The notes beneath the pieces were generated by a model that was not told the origin of the DNA, did not search any database, and saw only the letters and a list, made by a program, of their open reading frames with translations. From Oceanobacillus rekensis (GTDB taxonomy: Bacteria > Bacillota > Bacilli > Bacillales > Amphibacillaceae): a DNA stretch of 64,000 nucleotides. The translations under genes were made by a program, and so were the position numbers. Position 1 is the stretch's first letter, and each line of letters opens with the position of its first letter. Positions 8,485 to 18,122 of the stretch are shown piece by piece. The stretch spans positions 12,311 to 76,310 of the forward strand of contig NZ_MTBQ01000009.1 in assembly GCF_002153375.1 (NCBI RefSeq), read 5' to 3'.

Positions 8485-9624
8485 ATGAACTTTCAACTAA
8501 CAGAAGAACAAGAAATGCTACGCAAAATGGTTCGTGATTTTGCGAAAAAAGATGTCGAGCCAACAGCAGCAGAGCGTGATGAAGAGGAACGATTTGACCG
8601 TGAAATTTTTGACAAAATGGCGGAGCTCGGCTTAACGGGTATCCCATGGCAGGAAGAGTATGGTGGGATTGGTGCAGACTATGTCAGTTATGTCATTGCC
8701 GTTGAAGAATTGTCACGCGTCTGTGCCTCGACAGGAGTCACGTTGTCGGCGCATTTATCGTTAGCAAGCTGGCCGATTTTTACTTATGGAAATGAAGAAC
8801 AGAAGAAAAAATTCCTTTATCGATTAGCGACTGGCGAGGCCCTAGGTGCCTATGCATTATCTGAACCAGGTGCAGGCAGTGATGTTGCATCAATGAAAAC
8901 AACCGCCAAAAAAGATGGTAATGATTATATTTTAAATGGATCGAAAGTATGGATTACAAACGGTGGTGTCGCTGATATCTATCTTGTTTTTGCAAAAACA
9001 GATGTAGCTGCAAATCATAAGGGAATCAGTGGATTTATCATTGAAAAAGGAACACCAGGCTTTACTTTTGGTAAAAAGGAAAAGAAATTAGGGATTCGCT
9101 CATCACCAACAACCGAACTTATCTTTGAAAATTGCCGTGTACCGCAAGAGAATATGCTAGGGAAAGAAGGCGAGGGTTTTAAAATTGCCATGTCCACACT
9201 TGACGGTGGACGAAATGGAATTGCCGCTCAAGCAGTTGGAATTGCCCAAGGAGCACTTGACGCAGCGGTTGATTATGCGAAGGAACGTGAGCAATTCGGC
9301 AAGCCGATCTCACACAATCAAGGGATTTCCTTTAAACTAGCCGATATGGCGACAGATGTAGAAGCTGCTCGACTCCTAACCTATCAGGCAGCATGGCTTG
9401 AATCGGAGGGTAAGCCATATGGTAAACAATCAGCCATGTCCAAACTATTCGCAGGCGATATCGCGATGCGAACGACGATAGAAGCCGTGCAAGTGTTTGG
9501 TGGGTATGGATATACAAAAGATTACCCAGTTGAACGTTATATGCGTGATGCAAAAATTACCCAGATCTACGAAGGAACGAATGAAGTGCAGCGGTTGGTT
9601 ATTGGCAGAATGCTGACGAAATAA
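8485..9624 (+). CDS. Acyl-CoA dehydrogenase (short-chain/butyryl type)
   Basis: The 379-residue FAD enzyme oxidises an acyl-CoA to the 2-enoyl-CoA and passes electrons to ETF. Family signatures are [14 protein letters not shown] (~residues 132-145) and [28 protein letters not shown] near the end, where the Glu of YEGT is the catalytic base. No step of the meta-cleavage pathway needs it. Its codons look more GC-rich than its neighbours (gcc, gtc, gcg runs), and a stub of a second fatty-acid-type gene follows, so it is probably a later insertion into the operon. It could be a fatty acid or branched-chain enzyme; substrate not determinable. Confidence 0.9.
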   Translation: MNFQLTEEQEMLRKMVRDFAKKDVEPTAAERDEEERFDREIFDKMAELGLTGIPWQEEYGGIGADYVSYVIAVEELSRVCASTGVTLSAHLSLASWPIFTYGNEEQKKKFLYRLATGEALGAYALSEPGAGSDVASMKTTAKKDGNDYILNGSKVWITNGGVADIYLVFAKTDVAANHKGISGFIIEKGTPGFTFGKKEKKLGIRSSPTTELIFENCRVPQENMLGKEGEGFKIAMSTLDGGRNGIAAQAVGIAQGALDAAVDYAKEREQFGKPISHNQGISFKLADMATDVEAARLLTYQAAWLESEGKPYGKQSAMSKLFAGDIAMRTTIEAVQVFGGYGYTKDYPVERYMRDAKITQIYEGTNEVQRLVIGRMLTK

Positions 9625-9684
9625 CGATTGAAAAAATTATTATTTTATATAAAAGTGATAAATCGAATTAGGAGGGAGGACTGC

Positions 9685-9753
9685 TTGCCTGATAAGCACA
9701 TACTTACCTCCATAAAGGACCATGTTTTAATAGAAAAACGACCAAATGATTAA
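9685..9753 (+). pseudogene. 22-codon stub with its own RBS, possible enoyl-CoA hydratase N-terminus
   Basis: AGGAGGGAGG precedes a TTG codon and an open frame reading PDKHILTSIKDHVLIEKRPND before TAA. The pattern SIKDHV-LI...RP resembles the beginning of enoyl-CoA hydratases (SxxDHVAxITLNRP). Such a gene often follows an acyl-CoA dehydrogenase. It would be a 3'-truncated remnant at the right edge of the inserted segment. The homology is short and uncertain. Confidence 0.35.
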
Positions 9754-9766
9754 AGGAGGGGTATAT

Positions 9767-10543
9767 ATGACAGTACAAGAAGCGGCAACAAGATTATTAG
9801 AAGCGGAAAAAGCAAAAAATGTTATTCTACCGTTAACAGAAACATATCCAGGTATTACGGTAGATGAAGCCTACCATACGCAATTAGAATTGATCCGACG
9901 TAAAGTAGATGATGGAGCAATCATTGTTGGAAAGAAAATTGGAGCGACTAGTAAGGCAATCCAAAATATGTTTGGTGTCGAGCAACCAGATTATGGTCAT
10001 CTATTGGATGACATGATGTTTGTCGAAGGGGAAACGATTTCATTAAAAGACTATATTCAACCAAAAGTAGAATTTGAGGTTGCTTTCAAGTTGAAGAAGG
10101 ACTTAAAGGGTCCAAATGTCACAATAATGGATGTAATGGAGGCTACGGATTATATTGCTCCTGCAATTGAGATTATTGATAGTAGAATTGATGATTGGAA
10201 AATTAAATTTGAGGATACGGTAGCAGATAATGGTTCATCAGCAGCGGCTATTATCGGTGGGAAACCAACTAAATTAGATGGTATTGATTTAACTCATATT
10301 GGTATGGTTGCTTATAAAAATGGTGAAATGATCGATTCTGGAGCAGGAGCTGCAGTGTTAGGCAATCCATTACGTTCTGTTGCTTGGTTAGCAAACTCTT
10401 TAGGTAAATATGATGTTTCGCTTAAAGCTGGTGAAGTTGTGTTATCTGGTGCATTAACCGCTGCAGTAGAAATAGAGGACCAAGATACATTTACAGCAGA
10501 ATTTAATCATATTGGTTCTATTAGTGTTACGTTTAAACGATAG
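9767..10543 (+). CDS. 2-oxopent-4-enoate hydratase (DmpE/MhpD-like)
   Basis: It hydrates 2-oxopent-4-enoate to 4-hydroxy-2-oxovalerate. The block GKKIGATSKAIQNMFGVEQPDYG and the later EIIDSRIDDWKIKFEDTVADN match DmpE (SRIQDWKIK) rather than the related decarboxylase. An in-frame ATG 21 bases upstream (9746) is possible, but AAAGGAGGGG ends 5 bases before the ATG at 9767, giving 258 residues. It is followed after 18 bases by its paralogue and complex partner. Confidence 0.85.
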   Translation: MTVQEAATRLLEAEKAKNVILPLTETYPGITVDEAYHTQLELIRRKVDDGAIIVGKKIGATSKAIQNMFGVEQPDYGHLLDDMMFVEGETISLKDYIQPKVEFEVAFKLKKDLKGPNVTIMDVMEATDYIAPAIEIIDSRIDDWKIKFEDTVADNGSSAAAIIGGKPTKLDGIDLTHIGMVAYKNGEMIDSGAGAAVLGNPLRSVAWLANSLGKYDVSLKAGEVVLSGALTAAVEIEDQDTFTAEFNHIGSISVTFKR

Positions 10544-10561
10544 AAGGAGAGAGGTGATATC

Positions 10562-11353
10562 ATGATTAAAACAGATGTAGTGGATGTAATTGCAAAAGAT
10601 TTATTTGATGCAGAAAAAAATAAAACTGCAGTGGATAAATTTGTAGATAAGTATCCTGAATTAGATGAGGCTTTAGCATATCAAATTCAAGATAGATTAG
10701 TAGAAATGAAAGAAAAGGAAGAAAATACGAAGAGAGTTGGATGGAAATTAGGTCTAACGAGTAAAGCAAAACAGCAAATGATTGGTGTTCATGAGCCTTC
10801 TTATGGTGTCTTACTAGAAAGCATGCAATTGAATGAAGGAGAACCGATCTCCATTGCTCCTTTTATTCATGCAAAAGCAGAGCCAGAAATTGCATTTGTT
10901 TTAAATAAAGAATTAAAAGGTCCACATGTAAGTGTAGCAGATGTACTTGATGCAACAGAATATGTTGCACCGGCTATCGAAATTATTGATAGTAGATTTT
11001 ATGGATTTAAATTTACTTTAGCAGATGCAGTAAGTGATAATTCCTCATCTTCCAGATTTATTATTGGGGAACGTTTTTACAGCCCTAAGAACGTGGATTT
11101 AAAACTAATGGGATTTGTTTATAGACAAAATGGAGAAATTGCTGCAACTGGTGCTGGAGCGGCTGTAATGGGAAATCCGGCAAGAGCAATTGCTTGGCTT
11201 GCAAATAAACTTTATAAAGTTGGTAAGAGTTTGACCCCAGGTGAAGTGATTTTAAGTGGATCTCTATCTGCTGCTCTAGAAATTGCACCAGGAGATCACT
11301 ATACTGCTAGTTTTGATGGAATCGGTTCCGTTTATGCAATATTTACAGAATAA
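10562..11353 (+). CDS. 4-oxalocrotonate decarboxylase (DmpH-like)
   Basis: The 263-residue protein is a paralogue of the preceding hydratase. Residues EIIDSRFYGFKFTLADAVSDNSSSSRFI match the DmpH pattern (SRYENFKFD...DNASSTRF). It decarboxylates 2-oxo-3-hexenedioate to 2-hydroxypenta-2,4-dienoate and in this family forms a complex with the hydratase. The hydratase/decarboxylase assignment of the two paralogues rests on these motifs and could be swapped. Confidence 0.82.
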   Translation: MIKTDVVDVIAKDLFDAEKNKTAVDKFVDKYPELDEALAYQIQDRLVEMKEKEENTKRVGWKLGLTSKAKQQMIGVHEPSYGVLLESMQLNEGEPISIAPFIHAKAEPEIAFVLNKELKGPHVSVADVLDATEYVAPAIEIIDSRFYGFKFTLADAVSDNSSSSRFIIGERFYSPKNVDLKLMGFVYRQNGEIAATGAGAAVMGNPARAIAWLANKLYKVGKSLTPGEVILSGSLSAALEIAPGDHYTASFDGIGSVYAIFTE

Positions 11354-11379
11354 ATAAATAAATAAACAGAGGTGAAAAA

Positions 11380-11574
11380 ATGCCATTTATTCAAGTTAAT
11401 ATTTTAGAAGGAAGAACACCAGAAACAAAAGAGCGCTTTATTCGTGAAGTAACAGATTTGGCTTCAGAAGTTTTCGATGCTCCTGAACAAAGTGTTCGAG
11501 TGATGATTAATGAATTACCACCTGAACATTGGGGTATTGCTGGTGAATCAGTGAAAAAACGGAGGGGAAAATAA
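11380..11574 (+). CDS. 4-oxalocrotonate tautomerase
   Basis: This 64-residue tautomerase isomerises 2-hydroxymuconate to 2-oxo-3-hexenedioate. After Met removal, Pro1 is the catalytic base and Arg11 and Arg39 are at the canonical positions. Residue 50 is Trp (EHWGIAG) where the Pseudomonas enzyme has Phe. The stop is separated by one base from the next start, so it is tightly coupled to the dehydrogenase gene. Confidence 0.9.
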   Translation: MPFIQVNILEGRTPETKERFIREVTDLASEVFDAPEQSVRVMINELPPEHWGIAGESVKKRRGK

Positions 11575-11575
11575 A

Positions 11576-13048
11576 ATGGCGAGTGTAAAAACAGACGTAA
11601 AAGAAATCGGGCTATATATAAATGGTGAATATGTACCTGCTAGTGATAATAATACATTTGATGTAATGAACCCAGCTAACCAAGAACTCATTGCACGTGT
11701 TAGTGAAGCTACGGAAGAAGATGTAGACCATGCATGTCGAGTAGCACGAGATGCATTTGAGAATGGCCCTTGGAGACAGATGTCAGTAGAGGAACGTGCT
11801 GTTAAATTAAGAAAAATGGCAGATATCATATTAGAAAGAAAAGAAGAAATTGCTCGTTACGACGCAATGGATGTTGGTAAGCCTTATGAAGCTACAGTGG
11901 CTCATGAAGTTGCACGTGCAGCAAATAATATTCGTTTCTTTGCAGATTTTGCCGAAAAGCAAGGTGGAGAAACCTATCCAATGGGTGAGGACTTCATCAA
12001 CTATACTAGGTATGAACCGGTTGGTGTTGCTGCATTAATTACTCCTTGGAACGTTCCATTTATGTTGACGACTTGGAAACTGGGACCATGTCTAGCTGGA
12101 GGAAATACGGCTGTCATTAAGCCAGCAGAAAACACTCCTTTATCTGTTTCTCTTTTAGGTGAAATTGCAAAAGAAGCAGGAATTCCTGATGGCGTAGTAA
12201 ACGTTGTACAAGGGCAAGGTGGAGTTGTAGGTAATGCATTGACTACACATCCAGAAGTTGATTTAGTTTCCTTCACTGGTTCAACTGCTACGGGTAAACG
12301 AATCCTAAAAAGTGGTGCAGATACGTTGAAAAAAGTATCATTTGAACTTGGTGGTAAGGCAGCAAACATCATTTTTGAAGATGCGGATCTTGACAAAGCT
12401 GTACCAGGTTCCATTCGTGCAGCATTCTTTAACTCAGGTCAAGTATGTCTTGCTGGATCACGAATTCTAGTCGAGCGTTCTATTTTAGATGAATTTTTAG
12501 AAAAATTCAAGCAAGCTGCACAGGCTCTAAAAGTAGGGGATCCACAAGAAAAAGGGACAGATATGGGACCATTGGTTAGTGAAGTTCATTATAATAAAGT
12601 AACAAGCTACCTTGAAATTGCGAGAGAAGAAGGTGCAGAGCTTATAAGTGGTGGAAAACGCCCATACCTTCCAGAACATTTGAACAATGGTTTCTATCTT
12701 GAACCTACTATCTATGTACACGACAATCCGAAAGCTCGTATTTGTCAGGAAGAGATTTTTGGGCCAGTTGTAACAATTATTCCATTTGATACGGAAGAAG
12801 AGGCTCTTCAAATAGCTAATGACACGGACTATGGATTAAACGGTGTGGTTTGGACAGAAAACCTTCAAAGAGCACATCGTATCTCTCACAATGTTCGGGC
12901 TGGTACGATTTGGGTGAACTGCTGGTTCGTTCGTGACCTTCGCGCTCCATTCGGTGGATTTAAGAAGAGTGGTATGGGAAGAGAAGGCGGCCATCATAGT
13001 ATGGAATTCTTTACCGAAGCGAAAAATATTTGTATTGCATTGAATTAA
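11576..13048 (+). CDS. 2-hydroxymuconic semialdehyde dehydrogenase
   Basis: The 490-residue NAD-dependent aldehyde dehydrogenase has Asn159 (TPWNVPF), Glu257 (FELGGK) and nucleophile Cys291 (NSGQVCLAG). The C-terminal NCWFVRDLRAPFGGFKKSG is typical of DmpC/XylG-type enzymes. It oxidises 2-hydroxymuconic semialdehyde to 2-hydroxymuconate, the entry to the oxalocrotonate branch. No semialdehyde hydrolase (DmpD) is present in the window, so ketone products of methylcatechols would not be handled here. HpaE-type activity is an alternative. Confidence 0.88.
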   Translation: MASVKTDVKEIGLYINGEYVPASDNNTFDVMNPANQELIARVSEATEEDVDHACRVARDAFENGPWRQMSVEERAVKLRKMADIILERKEEIARYDAMDVGKPYEATVAHEVARAANNIRFFADFAEKQGGETYPMGEDFINYTRYEPVGVAALITPWNVPFMLTTWKLGPCLAGGNTAVIKPAENTPLSVSLLGEIAKEAGIPDGVVNVVQGQGGVVGNALTTHPEVDLVSFTGSTATGKRILKSGADTLKKVSFELGGKAANIIFEDADLDKAVPGSIRAAFFNSGQVCLAGSRILVERSILDEFLEKFKQAAQALKVGDPQEKGTDMGPLVSEVHYNKVTSYLEIAREEGAELISGGKRPYLPEHLNNGFYLEPTIYVHDNPKARICQEEIFGPVVTIIPFDTEEEALQIANDTDYGLNGVVWTENLQRAHRISHNVRAGTIWVNCWFVRDLRAPFGGFKKSGMGREGGHHSMEFFTEAKNICIALN

Positions 13049-13050
13049 AG

Positions 13051-13092
13051 AAAAGGGCGGTACCCTCAAACTAGGAGAACCGTCCTTTTTTG
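13051..13092 (+). terminator. Terminator of the meta-cleavage operon
   Basis: AAAGGGCGGT and ACCGTCCTTT form a 10-bp stem with one G-T pair, followed by a T-run, starting 3 bases after the last stop. Confidence 0.8.
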
Positions 13093-13242
13093 GGATTAAG
13101 TATATTAATCAGAGCATTTTTTCCTAGTATATTTGCTGTTTCTTTTGGAATTCCTCTCCGATGATGGGTCCTTCTGTTACGTTCTCCAATGAAGAGACAC
13201 ATTGATTAATTATAAGCAATTGGAGATCTTAGTGTAATAAAT

Positions 13243-13289
13243 CAAAACCCAAGAATGCATTCTACATCGTAGAATATTCTTGGGTTTTT
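13243..13289. terminator. Bidirectional terminator between operon and MFS gene
   Basis: AAAACCCAAGAAT...ATTCTTGGGTTTT encloses a second stem ATTCTAC/GTAGAAT with loop ATC. T-runs flank it on both strands, so it can serve the convergent genes on either side. The 150 bases before it hold no recognisable gene. Confidence 0.8.
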
Positions 13290-13339
13290 AAATTATTAAA
13301 ACGAACAAATTAACACTAACTATTGATAATGAAACTTTA

Positions 13340-14686
13340 TCAAGCCGTCTTCCGTTTATCAAGCTCTATCACACGATCAAAACTTGCATGTTTCTCCTGA
13401 ACAATGATAAAGGCAAATGCTCCTAGTAAACACGGAATTGCGAATGCCATAAATGCATGCTGTGGAGCCAGGTTCGTTGTAAGCAATAGTGCGATGGCTA
13501 CAGGTGCAAGTATTCCACCAATTCTCCCAACTCCAACAGCTATACTTAGCCCTGTTGCTCGAATTTCTCGAGGATAGTATTCCGAAATATATGGATTGAC
13601 TAAATTCTGTGTACCGACTGTACATGCGCCGGCTAAAGCGATGAGTAGATATAATAATAGCGTATTGGATGTCAAACTTAAGAAAACAAAACTAAGAGCC
13701 CCAATGAAGAACATCGATATTAATACCCTGCGGTGTCCCATACGTCCGACTAGGATACCACCGAAGATTGATCCGGTAATTTGGCCAATCGAGAGGACAA
13801 GATTAAAGGACAAGCTCGAAGCCATTCCATGACCAGAATCTAGCATGATTTTTGGAAGCCATGTTGTTAAACCAGTAATCACTAACATCGAACATCCGAC
13901 TGCAACCCAAAAGGCTAATGTACTAACAACCCTCTTATTAGTGAATACTTTTTTAACTGGAAATTCCTTTGTACTTTCTTTAAATGCCTCATATTCAAAA
14001 TTGTCTGTTGCCAGGTAGTTGCCACCAGGGTCGACTTTATTGAGAATACTTGCTATTTTATCCCCTTGCTTGTGGCGAAGATGATAGGAAACGGATTCCG
14101 GGAACTGTTTAATGAAAAATGGCAAGGTCAGGAATGGGATAATACTAAGCCAATATAAAAATCTCCACCCAAGACTTTCCATTAAGTACATACCAATTAA
14201 AGATGCAATAATTGCACCGATAGAATAACCGCAATACATGATGCCAACGGTTAATGCCCGCTTTTTCTTAGGTGCGTACTCTGTCATCACAGCTACAAGT
14301 ATTGGCATAACGCCACCAAGTCCCATGGAAGCAACAATGCGCATAGCTAGGAATATATCAGCATTTGGAGCAAAGCCAGATAAAAATGTAAAAACACTGA
14401 ATAAAAATAAACAAATAGCGATAGCTTTTTTCCTGCCAATAACATCAGATAGAGAACCGAACAGAAACGTGCCGGCCATTGTACCGATGACAGAGTAGCT
14501 GCTAATTGCTCCTGCTTCCACAACGGTAATATTATAATCCTCCATCATCAATGGTAATCCAATACCATATAAGGCAACATCAAAGCCATCAAAGGTAATC
14601 GTATAAAAACACCAAAGAAATACGAGTAAGTGAAACTTGTTAAATTTACTATTTGCCAAGATTTGTGATGTTTGAATAGTTCGCAT
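13340..14686 (-). CDS. MFS transporter, aromatic acid:H+ symporter (AAHS) family
   Basis: The 448-residue protein has 12 predicted membrane segments. The AAHS patterns are visible: TFDGFDVALYGIGLP in the first segment, GSLSDVIGRKK in the loop between segments 2 and 3, and SEYYPREIRATGLSIAVGVGRIGGILAP near segment 11. The family imports benzoate, 4-hydroxybenzoate and related acids with protons. It converges on the meta operon, so it could feed it, although phenol itself needs no carrier. A related transporter is at 52881-54260. Confidence 0.88.
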   Translation of the reverse strand: MRTIQTSQILANSKFNKFHLLVFLWCFYTITFDGFDVALYGIGLPLMMEDYNITVVEAGAISSYSVIGTMAGTFLFGSLSDVIGRKKAIAICLFLFSVFTFLSGFAPNADIFLAMRIVASMGLGGVMPILVAVMTEYAPKKKRALTVGIMYCGYSIGAIIASLIGMYLMESLGWRFLYWLSIIPFLTLPFFIKQFPESVSYHLRHKQGDKIASILNKVDPGGNYLATDNFEYEAFKESTKEFPVKKVFTNKRVVSTLAFWVAVGCSMLVITGLTTWLPKIMLDSGHGMASSLSFNLVLSIGQITGSIFGGILVGRMGHRRVLISMFFIGALSFVFLSLTSNTLLLYLLIALAGACTVGTQNLVNPYISEYYPREIRATGLSIAVGVGRIGGILAPVAIALLLTTNLAPQHAFMAFAIPCLLGAFAFIIVQEKHASFDRVIELDKRKTA

Positions 14687-15515
14687 AGTAGGTTCTCATT
14701 CCTTCCAAGTAGTTTCGCAAAGTCCTTTTGCTTGATTCTTACGGATCCGGAAAAGTAATTAAGTAGGATCATACCACGGGATGAAGAATATACGGTAATG
14801 CCTAAAATGTATCACTCGCTATAGTTTAAAACTATAACTAGGAAAAGACTATTTAGCCAGAATCGTTAATCCGGCTAAATCTATTAAAATTTTAAAAACG
14901 GAAGTGGTAATTTATAATGAAAATATCCCAATGCTTAGCTTTTTGGAAGTCTGCATATGTACGATAGGGTATTATTACTTATATTATTCACGGTTAACCG
15001 GACTATAGAAAAAAGTCAAAAAATATAGTTCGGTAAATTGACAAATTGGTTTATAAGTCCTAAACTATAGTAGGTAATAAACAAAGTAAATGGCTCTTGC
15101 CATTTTATGGTAGGTCAACCCGGGTACATGGATATATTATTTAAACATTTTCTACTAATATAGCAAAATAGTTGTGGACTTATATCCTTATAATCATGTA
15201 TATTAGTGTAATGATTCCGAGAATAAAACCTTTGGGAAAATGACCAACCTTATAGTTTTAATCTATTATTTTATACTATTTTAAAAGAATTAAAGAGAAT
15301 CTATTTTTGATAGCTTGATACACTGTTTGATTATGCAATCATTATATACTGCAATTATATAACAGAACAAAGAAATAGAGTAAGCAAGCATAAATGAGAT
15401 GAATGGTACAAATTCGGGGATAACTACATATTTGACTGAAGGGTTTTAAAAATCTTTTAGCAATCCTTGTCACCTCTCTTTACTTCTAATTTTAAATGAA
15501 TTGGAGGCTTTTTTT
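14687..15515. other. 829-bp AT-rich intergenic region
   Basis: No gene was recognised. It holds a perfect 17-bp palindrome TATAGTTTAAAACTATA (14820-14836) and an 8-bp stem ATTTAGCC/GGCTAAAT (14851-14880). Partial copies of the half-site occur at 15061-15070 and near 15251. These may be regulator sites for the divergent transporter and dehydrogenase genes; no match to a known regulator is claimed. Confidence 0.4.
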
Positions 15516-16286
15516 ATGTCAAATCATGATGAAAAACACCTTGATGCAAACGGTTCCTCAAGACGTAAATTTTTAAAAAGTTCTGGGATGGCTGTTGGGG
15601 GAATTGCAGTTGGTGGAGCATTAGGCGGTTTACTTAGTATGAATGGTAAAGGTGAAGAAACATCCACTGCTACAGCGACAAAAGAAACACAACCTGCACA
15701 GCAGCATGATCAGGCTTTAGAATATTTTACGAATCGAGCGGATTTCGATTTGCTGGGACAGGCAACGGAGCGAATTTTCCCAGAAGATGATAATGGTCCA
15801 GGTGCGATTGGTTTAGGAGTTCCTTATTATATTGATCACCAATTAGCAGGAAAATGGGGAATCAATGCAAAGGATTATAGGCAGGGGCCTTTCTTTGAGG
15901 GGGAGCTGAACCAAGGCTATCAATCTCAATTAAAATACCATCAGATTTATGACTTAGGCATTGAAGCAATCGAAAAATATAGTCAAGCGACCTTTGGTGA
16001 AGGATTTACAGCATTAGATGGAGAAAAGCAAGATGAAGTCCTTGTAGCTTTAGAAAATGATGAAGTGGACATTCCTGGTCTTAAATCAAGCTTCTTCTTT
16101 GAAATTTTACGTAAATCGACATTAGAGGGTGCCTATTCGGATCCACTTTATGGTGGGAATAAAGATATGCAAGGTTGGAAGATGAAAGAGTATCCAGGTG
16201 TACAAATGAGCTATTCGGCTGATCAAATTGCATCGGAAGAATTCATCGAAATTAAACCAGCAAGTCTTCATAATACACATAACTAA
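15516..16286 (+). CDS. Gluconate 2-dehydrogenase subunit 3 family protein, Tat-exported
   Basis: The 256-residue protein starts with a twin-arginine signal (SSRRKFLKSSG, then a hydrophobic Gly/Ala stretch). The rest is the small-subunit fold of membrane gluconate dehydrogenases (YFTNRADFDLLGQATERIFPEDDNGPGAIGLGVPYYIDHQL). GGAGG at 15503-15507 fixes the ATG at 15516 over an upstream in-frame TTG. In this family the small subunit carries the flavoprotein, encoded next, through the Tat pathway. Confidence 0.88.
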   Translation: MSNHDEKHLDANGSSRRKFLKSSGMAVGGIAVGGALGGLLSMNGKGEETSTATATKETQPAQQHDQALEYFTNRADFDLLGQATERIFPEDDNGPGAIGLGVPYYIDHQLAGKWGINAKDYRQGPFFEGELNQGYQSQLKYHQIYDLGIEAIEKYSQATFGEGFTALDGEKQDEVLVALENDEVDIPGLKSSFFFEILRKSTLEGAYSDPLYGGNKDMQGWKMKEYPGVQMSYSADQIASEEFIEIKPASLHNTHN

Positions 16287-16358
16287 GAAATTACGACCAA
16301 CTAATAATGATTTTATACGTTTAGAATATATTAACAGCAGGAAAAGGGGTTTTTGATT

Positions 16359-18071
16359 ATGGTTACGAAACTGCCTAAAACAGACGTTGTAACGGTAGGT
16401 GTAGGCTGGACCGGCGGAATTATAGCTGCTGAGGCCAGTAAAGCAGGACTGAAAGTTGTCGGATTAGAACGTGGTGGAAATCGTGGAACAGCAAACTTTG
16501 CTATGAAGCATGATGAGCTTCGTTATGCTATACGTGGTGAATTGATGCAGGATTTATCGAGAGAAACGTTAACATTCAGAAACAATAGTGATCAACGTGC
16601 ATTACCAATGCGTCAATATGGATCCTTCATGTTAGGAAATGGTGTTGGGGGAGCAGGTACACATTGGAACGGAATGACGGACCGTTATAACCCATATGAC
16701 TTTGAAATTAGATCAAAAACGATTGAAAGATATGGTGAAAGTAAAATTGCAGAGGGGCTACTCATCCAGGATTGGGGAATTACCTATGACGAGATTGAGC
16801 CATACTATACGAAGTTTGAAAAGATGGCAGGTATTTCTGCAGACGAGACGCCTCTTCGCGGAGAACGTTCAGAACCCTTCCCAAATCCGGCATTGAAACA
16901 TGGTCCAGAGCTTGACTTATTTAAAGAAACAACGAAAAAAATGGGGTTGGATCCTTTTACGATACCAGCAGCTAACAACTCACAACCATATGAAAACCCG
17001 GACGGTCAGCATTTAGCCGGTTGTCAAATGAACGGATTTTGTGAACGATTCGGTTGTGAATACGGTGCAAAAGCAAGTCCAAACGTTACGGTTATCCCAG
17101 CAGCACTAAAAACTGGGAACTTTGACCTTCGTCCTAATTCTGAAGTAATCGAAGTGTTACATGAAGGTGGGAAGGCAACAGGGGTTATTTATGTCGATAC
17201 GCGTACAGGTGAGAAATTTGAACAACCTGCAGAAATTGTCGCAATAACAAGTTATACGTTTAATAATAATCGCTTGTTACTCAATTCGAAACTTGGTACT
17301 CCATATAACCCTAAAACTGGGAAAGGTACGATTGGCAAGAACTATTGTTACCAAATAATTGTCGGGACAGATGGATTTTTCGATGATCGCAAATTCAATA
17401 CTGCAATTGGGTCTGGTGGACTCGGTGCAACATTAGATAACTTTAATGCCGATAACTTTGATCATACTGATTATGACTTTATACATGGTGGAACGATTAT
17501 CATGAACCAATCAGGAAAAAGACCAATTGAGAACAACCAAGTTCCTCCAGGTACACCAAGTTGGGGTAAAGAATTTAAAGAGCAATCGTTAAAATACTAT
17601 AACCGCATGGTGAATGTTCACACATATGGTGCAACTTTACCTCATGTGGATAACTATTTGGATTTAGATCCGACATATAAAGATGTACACGGTAATCCAC
17701 TTCTTCGTATGACATTTGATTTTTCGGAAACCGACCGTAAACGTGGCAAGTTCCTGAACGACCAAACAAAGAAAATCATGCAAGAAATGGGAGCAACACA
17801 TGTCTCTGAGAATGAATCTGTTGAGCATTATGACATAACAAAATATCAAGCAACACATAATACAGGTGGTGTTATCATGGGAGCGGACCCTGAAACGTCT
17901 GCTGTCAATAATTACCTGCAAATGTGGGAAGCTGATAATGTTTTCGTTGTTGGTGGATCAGCATATCCTCACCAAAGTGGTTACAATGCGACTCAAACTC
18001 TAGGAGCGCTTGCTTACCGAGCATCAGAAGGAATCATCAAATTTAGTAAAGACGGCGGCAAGCTCGCTTAA
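16359..18071 (+). CDS. GMC-family flavoprotein, gluconate/sugar dehydrogenase large subunit
   Basis: The 570-residue FAD oxidoreductase has the dinucleotide fold VGVGWTGGIIAAEASKAGLKVVGLERG at the N-terminus. Late motifs are YQATHNTGGVIMGAD and VVGGSAYPHQSGYNATQTLGALAYRA; the His in YPHQSGYN is the usual GMC catalytic base. It would oxidise a sugar or sugar acid outside the membrane together with the preceding Tat subunit. The cytochrome c subunit of proteobacterial complexes is not encoded nearby, so the electron acceptor is unknown. The ATG at 16359 is preferred over TTG at 16353 because of AAAAGGGG spacing. Confidence 0.87.
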   Translation: MVTKLPKTDVVTVGVGWTGGIIAAEASKAGLKVVGLERGGNRGTANFAMKHDELRYAIRGELMQDLSRETLTFRNNSDQRALPMRQYGSFMLGNGVGGAGTHWNGMTDRYNPYDFEIRSKTIERYGESKIAEGLLIQDWGITYDEIEPYYTKFEKMAGISADETPLRGERSEPFPNPALKHGPELDLFKETTKKMGLDPFTIPAANNSQPYENPDGQHLAGCQMNGFCERFGCEYGAKASPNVTVIPAALKTGNFDLRPNSEVIEVLHEGGKATGVIYVDTRTGEKFEQPAEIVAITSYTFNNNRLLLNSKLGTPYNPKTGKGTIGKNYCYQIIVGTDGFFDDRKFNTAIGSGGLGATLDNFNADNFDHTDYDFIHGGTIIMNQSGKRPIENNQVPPGTPSWGKEFKEQSLKYYNRMVNVHTYGATLPHVDNYLDLDPTYKDVHGNPLLRMTFDFSETDRKRGKFLNDQTKKIMQEMGATHVSENESVEHYDITKYQATHNTGGVIMGADPETSAVNNYLQMWEADNVFVVGGSAYPHQSGYNATQTLGALAYRASEGIIKFSKDGGKLA

Positions 18072-18082
18072 TAGTTAAGTAT

Positions 18083-18122
18083 GAAAGGAAGCATGGGGAC
18101 GGTTCTCATGCTTCCTTTTTAT
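18083..18122 (+). terminator. Terminator after the GMC gene
   Basis: AAAGGAAGCATG pairs perfectly with CATGCTTCCTTT, followed by a T-run. Confidence 0.85.

Noticed and set aside
12001-12414. 137-aa minus-strand reading frame inside the semialdehyde dehydrogenase gene
   Set aside because: Antisense shadow of a strongly conserved enzyme; no RBS or family resemblance.
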